From assembly GCF_001039355.2 (NCBI RefSeq), contig NW_019774303.1:272131-332130 (forward strand): a stretch of 60,000 bases of DNA, read 5' to 3'. This DNA comes from Lingula anatina. Its lineage: Eukaryota > Brachiopoda > Lingulata > Lingulida > Lingulidae. The position numbers and the translations under genes are program-made. Below the pieces are notes generated by a model that was not told where the DNA came from, did no database searches, and saw only the letters and a program-made list of their open reading frames with translations. The first letter of the stretch is position 1. Each line of letters begins with the position of its first letter. Below are positions 35,801 through 48,083 of this stretch, piece by piece.

Positions 35801-36817
35801 AAGGTAAAATAAACAAGTTTTTTAAAGCATTAACAACATCAGAACATTATTCCACTATAGTGTAGGTCAACAGGAGTCAGGTCTTGACTTTGTGACTTTG
35901 TTCACATATCCTATTGTAAACCTAAAACTGAGCTGCAGCAGTGCTGCATGTGAACTGAACACCTAACAGTTACTAGCTGAACACCAAGTATTAGGTTCCG
36001 TGGCAGAAGTTCTGGAAACTTTTTAAGTTCTCAACCAGGTGGTGCCATTGCTAGACTGCAATCTATGATCTAGGCTCTGATACAAGTGCTGGTCTATGCT
36101 GGGCATGTACATTTTAGCCCTAATGACACAACATTGACCGACTCTGGTAGAACTAAGGAACCAAGACCTTATTAATTTTATGCAAAAAATTCTAATTGGA
36201 TTGAATGCCTTCCATGCTCTGTATGATTCATAGGAGATTTATTTTCTGGAGGCAGATTGGGTGTACCGTTGGATTTAATTATTTATTGAAAGGCTCCATC
36301 ATGTTGGCAGAGCACATACATGTATTACATGAATAAGCGAAGAGTTTATTTGAATGAGAAAGTCTGGAATGTGGAGAGGCAAATCCTCCACTTTTGTCAC
36401 CTGTAGTTGTAAAGAGGTCAGCAGGTATAATGGGATGCAGGGAGAAATTACTGGCAATGTTCTGTTGATATTCTATTCATGTTTAGCCCACTTATATGGA
36501 GGCAGTCATGCTAGGTTGGTTAGCAGAGAGTGAGATCTAGGCAGCGGCGGGAGAGACCACTGACTTGTCATCCCGTGACATTAACCTCAATTACACTGGA
36601 TGAAGACCATTATAGAGTTATTTAGTCAGGAAAAAAATAATAGCAGGCCCAGTTATGGATCCTGTACTGATGTTTACTGTTCATGTCTGGATGAGCTTGA
36701 GAGTAGACAGGTGAACACTGCCTATCTCCACAGGTGACAACAGTTCCCAGGTCCAGGATCCACTGTTTGTGATAGTAGTTCAGGGAGGAGATCTATATAA
36801 ATGTGTGTGTCTACTGT
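32823..36817. other. Intron (copy B to unique sequence)
   Basis: Contains the A-rich/C-rich tract at 33069-33155, the hAT-like MITE at 34413-34769 and, from 36300, unique sequence leading to a third alternative exon. Confidence 0.5.
34413..34769. mobile_element. hAT-like MITE (copy B)
   Basis: Better preserved than copy A: ends cagacatgctgaaa and tttcagcatgtctg are perfect 14-bp inverted repeats, flanked by gtattg on both sides, an apparent 6-bp target duplication. Confidence 0.7.
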
Positions 36818-36896
36818 ATGAGCAACATGATGGACTTATATGATCCACCGCATTCACCAAAACTGTACTTTATGGTGGTGGATATTGATATAGATG
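36818..36896 (+). CDS. AKAP2: AKAP2-like gene, third alternative first coding exon MSNMM
   Basis: ATG opens 26 codons (MSNMMDLYDPPHSPKLYFMV then VDIDID) plus one base, followed by donor gtgagt. Phase 1 matches the acceptor at 40039, giving ID|G|EVESHS. This is the same phase logic as the MSGRK exon and a plausible third N-terminus for the short isoform. A TATA-like ctatataaa at 36793-36801 is too close to serve this ATG directly. The exon is short and unconfirmed by an allelic copy. Confidence 0.45.
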
Positions 36897-39681
36897 GTGA
36901 GTTGATGATGTCAACTGATTCTTATACATAAAACATGCCATATACATATCACTGTGGCATTAGCATTATGCATTATATGTGAGGCAATTTAGGATTGGCT
37001 TTTTCTTTTGAATGTTGTTTATTTCAATGAAGTTTTAGACCAAATAAAATAAAGATGTTTTAGTATCTCACATTTATTTTATATATGTCTAATTATATTT
37101 TCAAGGTAAGTCTTCTGTCATGTGGACTGTGGTGAACTGTTTGTTTTATTATGCATTATACAGAGAAGAAATGTTGACACCTCTGGAGTTGACTTTTGCT
37201 GCTTTGTATTTTGTTTCCACAGTCATATTTTTGTTCAGCTTGTAACGTTATTTTCTATGTCAAGCCATCATATAGAAAGCCACTCATCCATGCTCCATTG
37301 TGATCTAAATACTGCAGAGCTCCTGGCAGTACATGCATCATTGCCTGCAGCAGACGCTGTGGGTTTATTTCACCTAATGTTATATTACACACTGCCTTAA
37401 TTTTCTCTGAAACCTTCTATGGATGAAATTTGCCAACAATATTTGAAGATGTCATTGCCAAAAAGCTGTCCCTTGTTTATTGTTTGGGCTATCAGGTTTA
37501 TTATCCAACACTGTTACTTGACAATGTGATGTATTCTTCTTATGCTGGATAAGATTTTATAAAAGTACATGATTCATTTAGTTTGATTCAATAAGATTTT
37601 CCTCATTTAAGTCCCAGTTTTTATACTAATTGCTATCTACTATGTCCACCTGTCAGAGATTAAACTCAGACTATGTTGGCATTGTATGATGAGGAGGAAT
37701 TTTAACTTAATTGCAATGCTGCTGTGTCTGGAACATTGTCATCAGTCCTGCTGCTAGTGAGGTTATGTTGAATACAAGCATTCATCACTGCAGACAGGTT
37801 ACATCTAGGTGAAGGCAGTTGTATTGAACAATTTCTTGCCAAGGTGAGATTTATGAAGACAATTATCATATTAAATGTGAAGTTTGATAAATTGTTGTTA
37901 TTCTATTAATCTTGCATGAAATCTTAAATAAGTATTAGGTAACTCGTAATATAATAAAAGAAATTACCTTATGGTTTGGACGAAAATTTCTAATACATAT
38001 ATTTATTGATTCCAAAGATAAGTCTTTTTAATTTTTTTATTTCATAGCAGTGTTAGTGTGTAGGGTTATAGTGTTCACCTTATAATTAAAACTACAGTTA
38101 TCACCCTAAATATACAAAATGAACACCTGTTACAATGTTAAAATCCACAGCTCTGATCTTGCAATTCTATACTGATGACATAACACGAGCATTTTTGGGG
38201 TAAAAATAGCATTTTCTTTTTTAGACTTTCCTCTTTAGCCAAGGCAGCTATCATTACCATCTCAACAGCACATAGATGGACTTTAATACTTGATTTATTT
38301 TTTTTTATTTTAAAATAAAATGATGATTGTATTTTATTCAGTTTATGTTCAAAGACACAAAACTTGCTTATTAAACAAATATACAAAAAAAGGTGTTGAA
38401 GTCCATACTTATATCAACAATCATTTCAAATTTTGCTATATTATCTTGGATAGGTAGTCTGGTACACAAATGCTACAAACTGATAATGATCTCACCTCAA
38501 TTAGAAAGGGTGTAAAATTGGAGATTAAAGCTTGCATATGCTTTACCCTAAGCTCCAGTGCGATTGCGCATTAAAATTTTTAAAATGTTTTTTTTTTTTT
38601 TCAGAAATGGTAGATTTATTTATCAAATGTTTAGTTTGTGTTTAAAACTATTACAAATTTAAAAAAAAACAAAACAATTTGGTCAAATTTAGGCCAAAAA
38701 ATCAGCTCCTACTTAAAATTAATTAATGATAATTCTAAATATGGTTAAGTCAATTATTCCTCATTTACAAATGACCTCAAATAGCTATTTTATAAGTTAG
38801 CTAAAGTGACCAAAAATCAGTTCACTGTTCTTTTTAATTTATGGTCCCTCTGTATGCTGTGAATCTCACAGATAAAGTTAAACCAGCTTGTTGTACATAT
38901 CCATTTCATCTGCCCCTTCAGTTTTTACACTTGTAAATCTCCAATACTATTTATCTGACTCATCCTGCCATTATAGCATCCTGATTATACCTTTATATCT
39001 AGTGAATTTTATGCAGAAGAACATTACCCTGTGTCGTCTGGCCAGTAATGATGCTCAGATCACAGGGATAATCTAACTGATAGACATTTATTACTCCCCG
39101 ACTCCCAACCCTGGGATTTGGAAGAGGATGAAAAGTAGTGCAAAATGAATCACAAATGATTTTATTTTTGATTTGAAAATGGGATGTCTGTACTAGCACA
39201 AACTGCACTTTGATTGTGTTTCAAATCAGCTTTAAAGCTTAAAGCCAGTATTTTAGATCAGTGTCAAACTGAATAAAATGGTGAGAAATTTTAGATTTAT
39301 AGCGTAAAAATCAAGGCATTTCATTAAATGGTTTACTTCCAAAGGACTTGTTTCCTTTGGACACTTCTCAAGAAAGGTTTCTATTGACAAATATTAAATT
39401 GCCTATAAGAATCTTTGTGTAGAAGGCCTAGTGGAGATAAGAATCTTTTTTATCTTTTGACATGTCATAACCCCAGTCAGTAATTTATTGGAAGGTGTGT
39501 ACCTTTATAGACTGTAAAGCTAGTTGTGCCTGTATTTACCCAAGGATTGCCGTTTAAAATAAAACATATTTGAAACTCTGGGTGTTACTGCTAGAGTTCA
39601 TGTTTAATTGTACCAACTGATGTATTCCTGTGTTCACTATGGGATCATTAGATTGTAGAAAGGTCACTAAAATGGATGCAG

Positions 39682-39737
<56 letters not shown>

Positions 39738-40038
39738 AATGTAATTACCATCTTGGGAAGTAGATTCCCTTGGGGCACCAATTTAATTATTGATGTCAAA
39801 GGTAGAAAATTAGTTCTACTTTACTGATTGAAAAATCTTTTCCAGGCATACCTGTAATCACGACAGCATTAGGTACTTCAATCAAGCAGAATACCTTCAA
39901 ATGGGGGAGTAGTTTTGAAAATATATGAAAATAAGTTTGCTTCCAGATTTTGCAATCCTCATTAAGTAATTTTTTTACATTTTTCCTTAAAGTTCATCAA
40001 AAACAAACATTATATAATATTTGTTATTTATCATTCAG
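36897..40038. other. Intron, single copy
   Basis: AT-rich. Contains a (CT)n microsatellite and, near 38487-38515, a segment (gatctcacctcaattagaaa) resembling the inverted-repeat motif at 52876 and 53370. No exon recognised. Confidence 0.5.
39684..39733. repeat. (CT)n microsatellite
   Basis: Uninterrupted ct dinucleotide tract of about 25 units. Confidence 0.95.
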
Positions 40039-40589
40039 GAGAAGTGGAATCGCATTCAATCAGAGACCAAGACCTGACAAAAAAGCACTGGGAAGAAAAA
40101 CTTGCGGAAGAAGAAGAAAAAAAAAGTTTTCGAAAGCAACACAAACATAAAAACCATGAAGGGGAGCATGACAACAGACTGAAGGAGGAATCATTCATTT
40201 CAGAGGATGGCCTCAAATACAGAGATGAGATGATCCAGGATGAGAAGAATATTAAAAGCCTTGACACAGACAATGACAAATATGCCAGTGAAAGTGCAAT
40301 AGACAGGGAAATCCGTCTTGCAACAGAGCGTGAAGAACGCCTGAGAAAAGAGCGGGAAGACAGGCTCCTAGAACTGCATCTAAAGCCCACACCGCATAGT
40401 GTCCAGTCAAAACAGCCTCCAGCAAAGCAGCAGACGACATCTGCCAAATCTCCTACCAATGCTGGAGGTGACAGCTGGTCTTCCAAGCCAATGTCGTCTG
40501 CAGAAAGCTCTGTTGTACAAGACCAGCATGAGGAGAGGCATATAATGAAGAGACAGGGACTTAGTCAACCTGTGCCTGGATATGAAAAG
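40039..40589 (+). CDS. AKAP2: AKAP2-like gene, first common C-terminal coil exon
   Basis: Acceptor tatcattcag, donor gtgaga, 551 bp, phase 1 to 0. The product runs (G)EVESHSIRDQDLTKKHWEEK, a very charged KLAEEEEKKSFRKQHKHKNH stretch, then AIDREIRLATEREERLRK (from 40296), the first of the family motifs, and a Ser/Gln-rich linker ending VPGYEK. All three upstream routes (the 160-bp exon and the MSGRK and MSNMM exons) end in phase 1 and can join it. Confidence 0.85.
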
Positions 40590-41424
40590 GTGAGATTGCT
40601 ATGAGAGTGTGCATATGTATATACACGATTGGTATTGAACTAATGATGATAATTATGTTGTGTATATCTATAAATCTACCATTTGCTATCATAGTTAATG
40701 AAGTCTATATTTTTAAGCAATTAATTAATGAGATATTGATATTAGTCTGGTTGTAGCTTACATTCCTTTATGATTTATGATGCTGTACTACAGGCTTGAA
40801 AATTCTCACAATAAATTTGCCATCTTTGTTAAACCATCATGTATGATATCTGGATTTCTGTATACCTTGGTTAGGTTCACTGCCTAAAAAGTGATCATTA
40901 TTTTGCTATTATCTGCATTGTCTTAGGTTTGTACTTTCTCATCCACATGACAGTTCCTGTGTAATCCCTTTCAGTAAGAGAACAGCCTCTTATTGTTGCT
41001 TTTGTATCTATGGAGGCATGTAATAAAACTAGTTCATTCATTTAAAACTATTCATAATTTTTAAGACTCATTTAAAACGTAAAAATTATTTGCTTATATG
41101 TTTACATTGCACAACGTACTAGTTTTCTTGCTGATACAATGTTTGGCATTGCCTGCTTTGTCTGCAAAAGATCTGGTATGTAAACTGAACCCAGTGGAAA
41201 CTGGAGAACCTGTTAGACCACTTTTGTTTTCATAATTTATTGGACTTGAGAGACAGGTGAATTCTGCCACTTCAAAAGAATTATAGTTACTATTTAAAAC
41301 CCAGATGTACATGGGTGAAATAGTAAATGTCCATAAGCCAAGCACTAGTATCAACAGGGTGGAGTTGCAAGCAGATTGTAATTACATGTTGATGAAAGTA
41401 AAAGGTATTGATCAATTGTATTTT

Positions 41425-41426
<2 letters not shown>

Positions 41427-41463
<37 letters not shown>
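41427..41463. repeat. (ATA)n microsatellite
   Basis: About twelve aat/ata units, directly abutting a sequence that reads AATAAAG on the minus strand, consistent with a retroposon tail. Confidence 0.9.
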
Positions 41464-41640
41464 CTTTATTGGAAAATCGCAACCCGAAGGTTGAAGTTAT
41501 ACAATTATGTAATTTATTTATTTAAATGAATATGAATATTCAAGTCAAAGGAAGCCTGGTCATTTTTGCACTGGTGCACTCTGTAGACGGTCTCACCTCC
41601 CTGGGGAGGATACAGCTCGACTGCCATCTTAGGCGCTCAG
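41427..41640 (-). mobile_element. Probable SINE/LINE 3' end with (ATT)n tail
   Basis: Read on the minus strand, a GC-richer body (about 41640-41570, with cctccccagggaggtgagac) leads to ccttcgggttgcgattttcc, then AATAAAG and an (ATT)n tail. This order is typical of CR1-like LINE or SINE 3' ends. The 5' boundary is approximate and the family is not identified. Confidence 0.5.
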
Positions 41641-43184
41641 AGCTAATATATCATTTCTGCACTGCCTGATATATGTTGAATAAGTTGACCATGCTTTGAT
41701 TATTTGCATTATGTGATAGAAATCCAATGTGCAAATTATAAAAAATTCACTGATAAAACTGATAGAATACCCATATGAGAAAGAGATTAAATCGACAGTT
41801 TAATATTTGAAAAAAAGCTTCATTGAAAAAGGTCATATTGAGTTAAAGCTGAATAACTTTAGAAAAAAGTATTAACATGTGCGTAAAATGTTACACTTTG
41901 TCCCTTAAAGTAATCACAATAAAGTTAGTTGTCTTTTGCCTATTTTGTCAGTAATATTTTAATAAATAAGCAAAAATTATCAGCAAAGTGTAACAGAAGA
42001 ATGTATACTACCACATAGTGGACAACATGTGCCCACTATAAGTTGTGCTGCTAGACACTGATGACAGACCATAAAATGTATGTACATTGTATGCCCAGCA
42101 GTTATACATTGGCGTTTTATTGATGACTGTTGACTACATTGAGCAACATTCATAATGATCCACTCTGCTTTCCATATGACATGTATGGTGACAGCTAACT
42201 TAACTTGTTACTTTGGTGCTGATGGCTAGTTTTATTCGTATGATACGAAAAATTAACAAATATAAAAAAATTGTGTTAGGTGTAAAAAAAAAAAAGGTAT
42301 ACAAATATACAAAATAATACAAAAATCAATTTTGCTATGTGGAAATCTAAATGAGACCAGCGTCAAATTAAATTTGATAAGTGGGCACTTAAATTCTCAA
42401 TTCAATAAATTTTTATGAAAGATTGTGTATAGCAACAGCAGAACAGTAAACAGATGCCCACCTAGTTTCATTAACATTTGGTCAGGTGAGAGATTGTGTG
42501 ACAGTTATATGTGGTTGGGGAAGCCAAGAGGGGTGGAAATGTAGTTACCGTTTGCTTTCAGAGAGGTTGAAGTCACTAGATGCTGCAGGTAGTTAATGAG
42601 GTAATACTGCTGCAGCTTCTAAGAACATTTAACATGGATATTGTTAAATCAATGTTTCTTGCACAGATTTGCAGATATTGATAGAGAAAAGAGTACAAGC
42701 CAGTATGATAGGTTTACTTTTAGTTATTTTAGTACCTTAAGGTTTTATCATTAGTAATGGGGGCATTTGAATTTACGTACACAGTCACAAAGATTTTATT
42801 TGATAAATGTGTTATATAATATTTTATATGTAACTTTCTTATGCAGTATTAGACATTCTGCCCATATAAATGTTATTAAAAAAGCTACAGTAAGTAGTAT
42901 ACTTTGTGTAGACAAATAGTTTTGAAAGTTTTAGCATAAAAATTCAAATTTAGGAACTGCAAAAAAATTTTGAGAATTTTTCAGTGTGATATACCTCTCC
43001 ATCTGTGACGAGACATCCCTTAGCAGCAACTGTAGGCAGCAAGCTGTGTGTAACATATGACCAGGTAGTGCCACACCTAGACACTGGCAAAGTAACTCAC
43101 ACTCAGTTCTAAGGTATTGTGGATATTACATACTCAAAAAGTACAGTATGATTATCCTTCACATGAAATGCTTTGTGATTTCAG

Positions 43185-43488
43185 GAGCAGCAACAGAGTG
43201 AATTTGAAAGACAAGAAAAGGAGGAAGAAAGGCTGTCAGCACATGAAAGCATAGTTGAAAGAGAAATCCGTCTTCAGAGAGAGCGTGAAGAGATCATTGC
43301 TCGTGAGCGTGAGAGAGCTTACCAGCAGAAAATAGAAGAGTCAAAAAAGAAAACATCTCCTCCAACTTCTTCAGCACCACACAAGGAAAAGAGTCAGGCC
43401 GCCTCAGGTGGATCTTTAAAGCTCCATATTAGTTCTCCAGTGGCATCAACTACAAAACCAGCAGTGAAGACATCCAGCGCTCCAAGTG
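43185..43488 (+). CDS. AKAP2: AKAP2-like gene, second coil exon (copy 1)
   Basis: Acceptor gatttcag, donor gtgaaa, 304 bp, phase 0 to 1. Starts EQQQSEFERQEKEEERLSAH, then IVEREIRLQREREEIIARER (from 43251), the second family motif, a KKKTSPPTSS linker, and ends KTSSAPS(G). Continuous charged helix followed by a Ser/Pro linker. Confidence 0.85.
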
Positions 43489-44430
43489 GTGAAACAATGG
43501 CCGAGGGAAAACATTTTGCTCACCCGGGTAGATAGTTTTGACCCTGATTGTGTTTTATTTTTGTACATTCATATGCGTGTCTACCTTAAACGTACCAATA
43601 ATTATAATCATATTAAAGATTATGAGAGTTGGTACGGTAAATTACTCGATCTTTCTGTTAAAAATTGTGGAAAATTGTGAATTTTTCAAGTCATAATTTC
43701 TTAAAATTAAAATATTCTCGTTGAATGGTAGCAACAAAGGCTCCATTCACATGGAAAATCTATTTTCTAAAAAATCTAAAAATCTATTTTTGGTATCTTG
43801 CATGCGCAGTAGGAAGTTACTCCAACTTGATTTGCACTACCAATAGCCATATTACGCGTCTGTATGCTTGAGTCGTCACAACTAAACTGATGAACTTCAC
43901 AGCTTAGAGATACTACTGCGCATGCGTCAAGGTATCAGAATCTCCTCCAAGCGCAGCTGAGAATTAATTACAGCTTTGGAAGTAACTCGCTCCTGCTGCC
44001 AGTAATTACGCCGCGGGGTATTCAGGACACAGACCGTGATCACAAGATACCAAAAATAGATTTTTAGAAAATAGATTTTCCATGTGAACGGAACCAAAAT
44101 TAAAAAGCAGTCTACACTATAGTTCTTTTTTATGCAGTAAAAGCATCACAAATGCCATATATAAAATTTAATAGAATTTTTGTGATTATAAAAGTATGCA
44201 TCTGGAAGTTTGATAATTTTTGCCCATTGAAAATATTGAGTTATTACTGTAACATTCAAGTTAAACTAATGCCATACATGTATCAAATATTGATTGTGAT
44301 AATGTAAATTGAATCATCTTCTTTTGAACATAAATGTTTTTGAAAAAAATTTAAAGCACTTTGAGAATTCCATTTTACACCATTTTCAACATTCATTCTA
44401 GTTGTTTACTTATATTGTTTAACTTTTTAG
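43489..44430. other. Intron (copy 1) with MITE
   Basis: Begins gtgaaa and ends aactttttag. The open frame running into it (ETMAEGKHFAHPGR, then a stop) is intron read-through. Confidence 0.6.
43739..44095. mobile_element. MITE with ~50-bp inverted repeats (copy 1)
   Basis: Left end ggctccattcacatggaaaa and right end (reverse complement) ggttccgttcacatggaaaa begin long arms that both continue through tctattttctaaaaa and aaatctatttttggtatctt. Non-coding, GC-richer core. Superfamily unclear; target duplication not clear. Confidence 0.75.
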
Positions 44431-45112
44431 GGGAGAGTCGAATTGCTCGGGAATTACGAGAGCAACGTGAAAGAGAGGAAGAAATACAGCGTCTTCGACG
44501 CCAAATGTCTGGTTCACAAGGTAAAGCCAGTGACTGTGGTGACCAAGATGAGGCTGACACCAAGTCTGTGGACGTGCCACAACAGCCTAGTGGGACTTGG
44601 CAGAAAGAGGTGAAACCATTCAAAAGGGAAGGTTATTCTTTCAGTGCCAACTCCACTGATTCAGCCCATAGCACTGGGACAAACACAAGCTACTCTGCCC
44701 TCCACGCTTCTAGTGTTCAGAATGATACTGTGACTTCCCCACGCTCTCCCAAGGTGAAGCCATTTCAAGATGTTGAACCTCAAAACTCCTACAAGTATGT
44801 CCCCCAGCCTGAAACCCCTATTGAGAGGGACATTAGGATCGCAAGAGAGCGTGAAGAGGAATTGCGAAAGACACATACTTCACCCAAGCTTCCTCTACCA
44901 GCTGAGAGGGAGGTTGTGATCATAGAAAAAGAGGTGCCTCAGAAGACCCCAGATCATTCAGATGGGCATAATGGAGTCACTTTAAGGACAAAGCCAAAAG
45001 GCAATTCCACAAATACACAAGAAAAGTTTACTTTCAGGAAATCTCAAAACTTGACAGAAAGTAAGATTCATCAAGAACTTGAGGAGATGCAGCAGAGAGA
45101 GCAAGAGCTCAA
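44431..45112 (+). CDS. AKAP2: AKAP2-like gene, third coil exon (copy 1)
   Basis: Acceptor aactttttag, donor gtaagt, 682 bp, phase 1 to 2. Order: ESRIARELREQREREEEIQR (third motif), a Ser/Thr-rich stretch (YSFSANSTDSAHSTGTNTSY), TPIERDIRIAREREEELRK (fourth motif, near 44815, the closest match to the AKAP2/MISP signature), a linker (EKEVPQKTPDHSDGHNG), and ESKIHQELEEMQQREQELK (degenerate fifth motif). The product is identical in copy 2. Confidence 0.88.
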
Positions 45113-46373
45113 GTAAGTCTAGAAATTTTGCAAACAGGAAGTTAAATAAAAACCTGAATTAAAAAGGGAGAAAACAGTCTCTGTGTATTAAGGGTGGGTA
45201 TAAATTACAGCAAGGAAAGGAACATTTTAAGAATTTTTAGGTATATATAAAAGACATCTGTGTGAATTGCAGCTTCTTGATCAGAATTGGGGATGGGTTG
45301 TGAAGAAAATTTGATGAAAAATAAATTTGGAAATGTTATAGTCCAAGCCCATTTTTCCAAAGTTTCCTAGAATTATCAAAAAAAATTCTCTAAGTAATGT
45401 TTATAAATTCAGTATGTAACCAAATGTAAACAGTAAAACATGCCCTGGTTTACAGAAGCAGATGGAATCAGTGTAGTGAACCTATGTAACATCCACACAG
45501 GTATGAGTTAGCATGCTCAGTACCACAGGTTCTTGTACACATGCTATCAGTGAAGCATTGACTATTCCCTGCATGAAGCATGTCAGCAACAGTGCCAATG
45601 AGCAGCTTGCAATATGTTCACACAAAAATGCCCTGATAAAAATTTGTCATGGTGCAGTGTCACATGTCCTCCTGTGTATACTTAGGATATGAATGACAAC
45701 CTTTGTGGCACACAGAGCTGATTTTTAAATGTCTTGCTTACCTTTATGTATTGACAAGAATGTGAAGTTATTCCAGTTATCTTTGCAAATATTGGGAAAG
45801 GACCTTTTCAACTTTTATAATAAAAACCAGCATGTAGTGCAGAGGTGCACATATAATAGTATGATTCAGGAGTATGCAGGTTCTCTTGTAAATACAACAT
45901 TTGCATGATACACATTGGGTGAATCTTTTCCATATGTATTTCCATTATAGAATTTTTTATTGAGGGTTTTTTCATAGTATTTTATGTATTCAGCATATTA
46001 TATCAAAATGAAGCAACATTTTGAAGGTTTTTATGTCTGAAAATTGGCATGCTGGTGTTTTGCATATATCCACTACCACATTCTACAACATTGCATTACT
46101 TTCATAAAAGATTATAGAGCTGACATATTTCTCATTAAAATATGCATGTTTCCATCAACATTTTGAAGTCTTGACATTTTCTTTTAAAACAAAATGGGAG
46201 GACATAAAATTCCATGTGCTGTATCAACAAAACACTTATGGCAGTTGCTCAAGCATCCATTTCATGTACTGCATACAAATAATGAATTCTGTCTAAATCA
46301 TGATTCATTGTGGAAGCCTTACATTTACTTTAGATAATTTTAATTAAAACACCAGGTCCCTTGAAATGTACAG
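45113..46373. other. Intron (copy 1)
   Basis: AT-rich, no exon. Ends at the assembly join. Confidence 0.6.
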
Positions 46374-46374
46374 N
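46374..46374. other. Single-n contig join
   Basis: One ambiguous base exactly between the two copies of the 3.6-kb block, as at 22147. Confidence 0.9.
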
Positions 46375-46836
46375 TTGCTTTAAGGTTTTATCATTAGTAA
46401 TGGGGGCATTTGAATTTACGTACACAGTCACAAAGATTTTATTTGATAAATGTGTTATATAATATTTTATATGTAACTTTCTTATGCAGTATTAGACATT
46501 CTGCCCATATAAATGTTATTAAAAAAGCTACAATAAGTAGTATACTTTGTGTAGACAAATAGTTTTGAAAGTTGTAGCATAAAAATTCAAATTTAGGAAC
46601 TGCAAAAAAATTTTGAGAATTTTTCAGTGTGATATACCTCTCCATCTGTGACGAGACATCCCTTAGCAGCAACTGTAGGCAGCAAGCTGTGTGTTGCTCT
46701 GGTAACATATGACCAGGTAGTGCCACACCTATACACTGGCAAAGTAACTCACACTCAGTTCTAAGGTATTGTGGATATTACATACTCAAAAAGTACAGTA
46801 TGATTATCCTTCACATGAAATGCTTTGTGATTTCAG

Positions 46837-47140
46837 GAGCAGCAACAGAGTGAATTTGAAAGACAAGAAAAGGAGGAAGAAAGGCTGTCAGCGCATGAAA
46901 GCATAGTTGAAAGAGAAATCCGTCTTCAGAGAGAGCGTGAAGAGATCATTGCTCGTGAGCGTGAGAGAGCTTACCAGCAGAAAATAGAAGAGTCAAAAAA
47001 GAAAACATCTCCTCCAACTTCTTCAGCACCACACAAGGAAAAGAGTCAGGCCGCCTCAGGTGGATCTTTAAAGCTCCATATTAGTTCTCCAGTGGCATCA
47101 ACTACAAAACCAGCAGTGAAGACATCCAGCGCTCCAAGTG
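46837..47140 (+). CDS. AKAP2: AKAP2-like gene, second coil exon (copy 2)
   Basis: Same length, phase and product as 43185-43488. Confidence 0.85.
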
Positions 47141-48083
47141 GTGAAACAATGGCCGAGGGAAAACATTTTGCTCATCCGGGTAGATAGTTTTGACCCTGAT
47201 TGTGTTTTATTTTTGTACATTTATATGCGTGTCTACCTTAAACGTACCAATAATTATAATCATTTTAAAGATTTTGAGAGTTGGTACGGTAAATTACTCG
47301 ATCTTTCTGTTAAAAATTGTGTGGAAAATTGTGAATTTTTCAAGTCATAATTTCTTAAAATTAAAATATTCTCGTTGAATGGTAGCAACAAAGGCTCCAT
47401 TCACATGGAAAATCTATTTTCTAAAAAATCTAAAAATCTATTTTTGGTATCTTGCATGCGCAGTAGGAAGTTACTCCAACTTGTTTGGCACTACCACTAG
47501 CCATATTACGCGTCTGTATGCATGAGTCGTCACAACTAAACTGATGAACTTCACAGCTTAGAGATACTACTCACATGCGTCAAGGTATCAGAATCTCCTC
47601 CAAGCGCAGCCGAGAATTAATTAAAGCTTTGGAAGTAACTCGCTCGCGCTGCCAGTAATTACGCCGTGGGGTATTCAGGACACAGACCGTGATCACAAGA
47701 TACCGAAAATAGATTTTTAGAAAATAGATTTTCCATGTGAACGGAACCAAAATTAAAAAGCAGTCTACACTATAGTTCTTTTTTATGCAGTAAAAGCATC
47801 ACAAATGCCATATATAAAATTTAATAGAATTTTTGTGATTATAAAAGTATGTATCTGGAAGTTTGATAATTTTTGCCCATTGAAAATATTGAGTTATTAC
47901 TGTAACATTCAAGTTAAACTAATGGCATACATGTATCAAATATTGATTGTGATAATGTAAATTGGATCATCTTCTTTTGAACATAAATGTTTTTGAAAAA
48001 AATTTAAAGCACTTTGAGAATTCCATTTTACACCATTTTCAACATTCATTCTAGTTGTTTACTTACATTGTTTAACTTTTTAG
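47141..48083. other. Intron (copy 2) with MITE
   Basis: Counterpart of 43489-44430. Confidence 0.6.
47393..47748. mobile_element. MITE with ~50-bp inverted repeats (copy 2)
   Basis: Allelic copy of the element at 43739-44095, present in both haplotypes, with a few substitutions in the core. Confidence 0.75.

Larger units (their letters stand above)
22148..36299. repeat. Duplicated block, copy B (14.2 kb)
   Basis: Starts at the sequence found at 8033 and ends at the position matching 22146. Small indels throughout: a 3-bp loss in the giant exon, several intronic insertions, and a different A/C tract at 33069-33155. Past 36299 the sequence is unique. Confidence 0.95.
40590..43184. other. Intron with retroposon fragment
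   Basis: AT-rich. Includes the trinucleotide tract and retroposon 3' end at 41427-41640. From 42735 it is part of the second duplicated block. Confidence 0.5.
42735..46373. repeat. Second duplicated block, copy 1 (3.6 kb)
   Basis: From ccttaaggttttatcattag to the base before the single n at 46374; near-identical to 46375-50022. Carries two coding exons and a MITE. Confidence 0.95.

Noticed and set aside
8033-36299. A genuine tandem duplication of exons in the AKAP2-like gene
   Set aside because: Single-n join at the exact boundary, dovetail contig geometry, SNP-level divergence in introns and asymmetric splice phases all point to unmerged haplotypes.
36793-36801. TATA box for the MSNMM exon
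   Set aside because: Only about 20 bases before the ATG, so transcription would start at or after it; likely coincidental in AT-rich DNA.
39554-39799. Minus-strand frame with an RERERE tract
   Set aside because: Product of the (CT)n microsatellite.
43486-43680. Open frame starting at the donor of the second coil exon (also 47138-47350)
   Set aside because: Intron sequence read past the splice donor.
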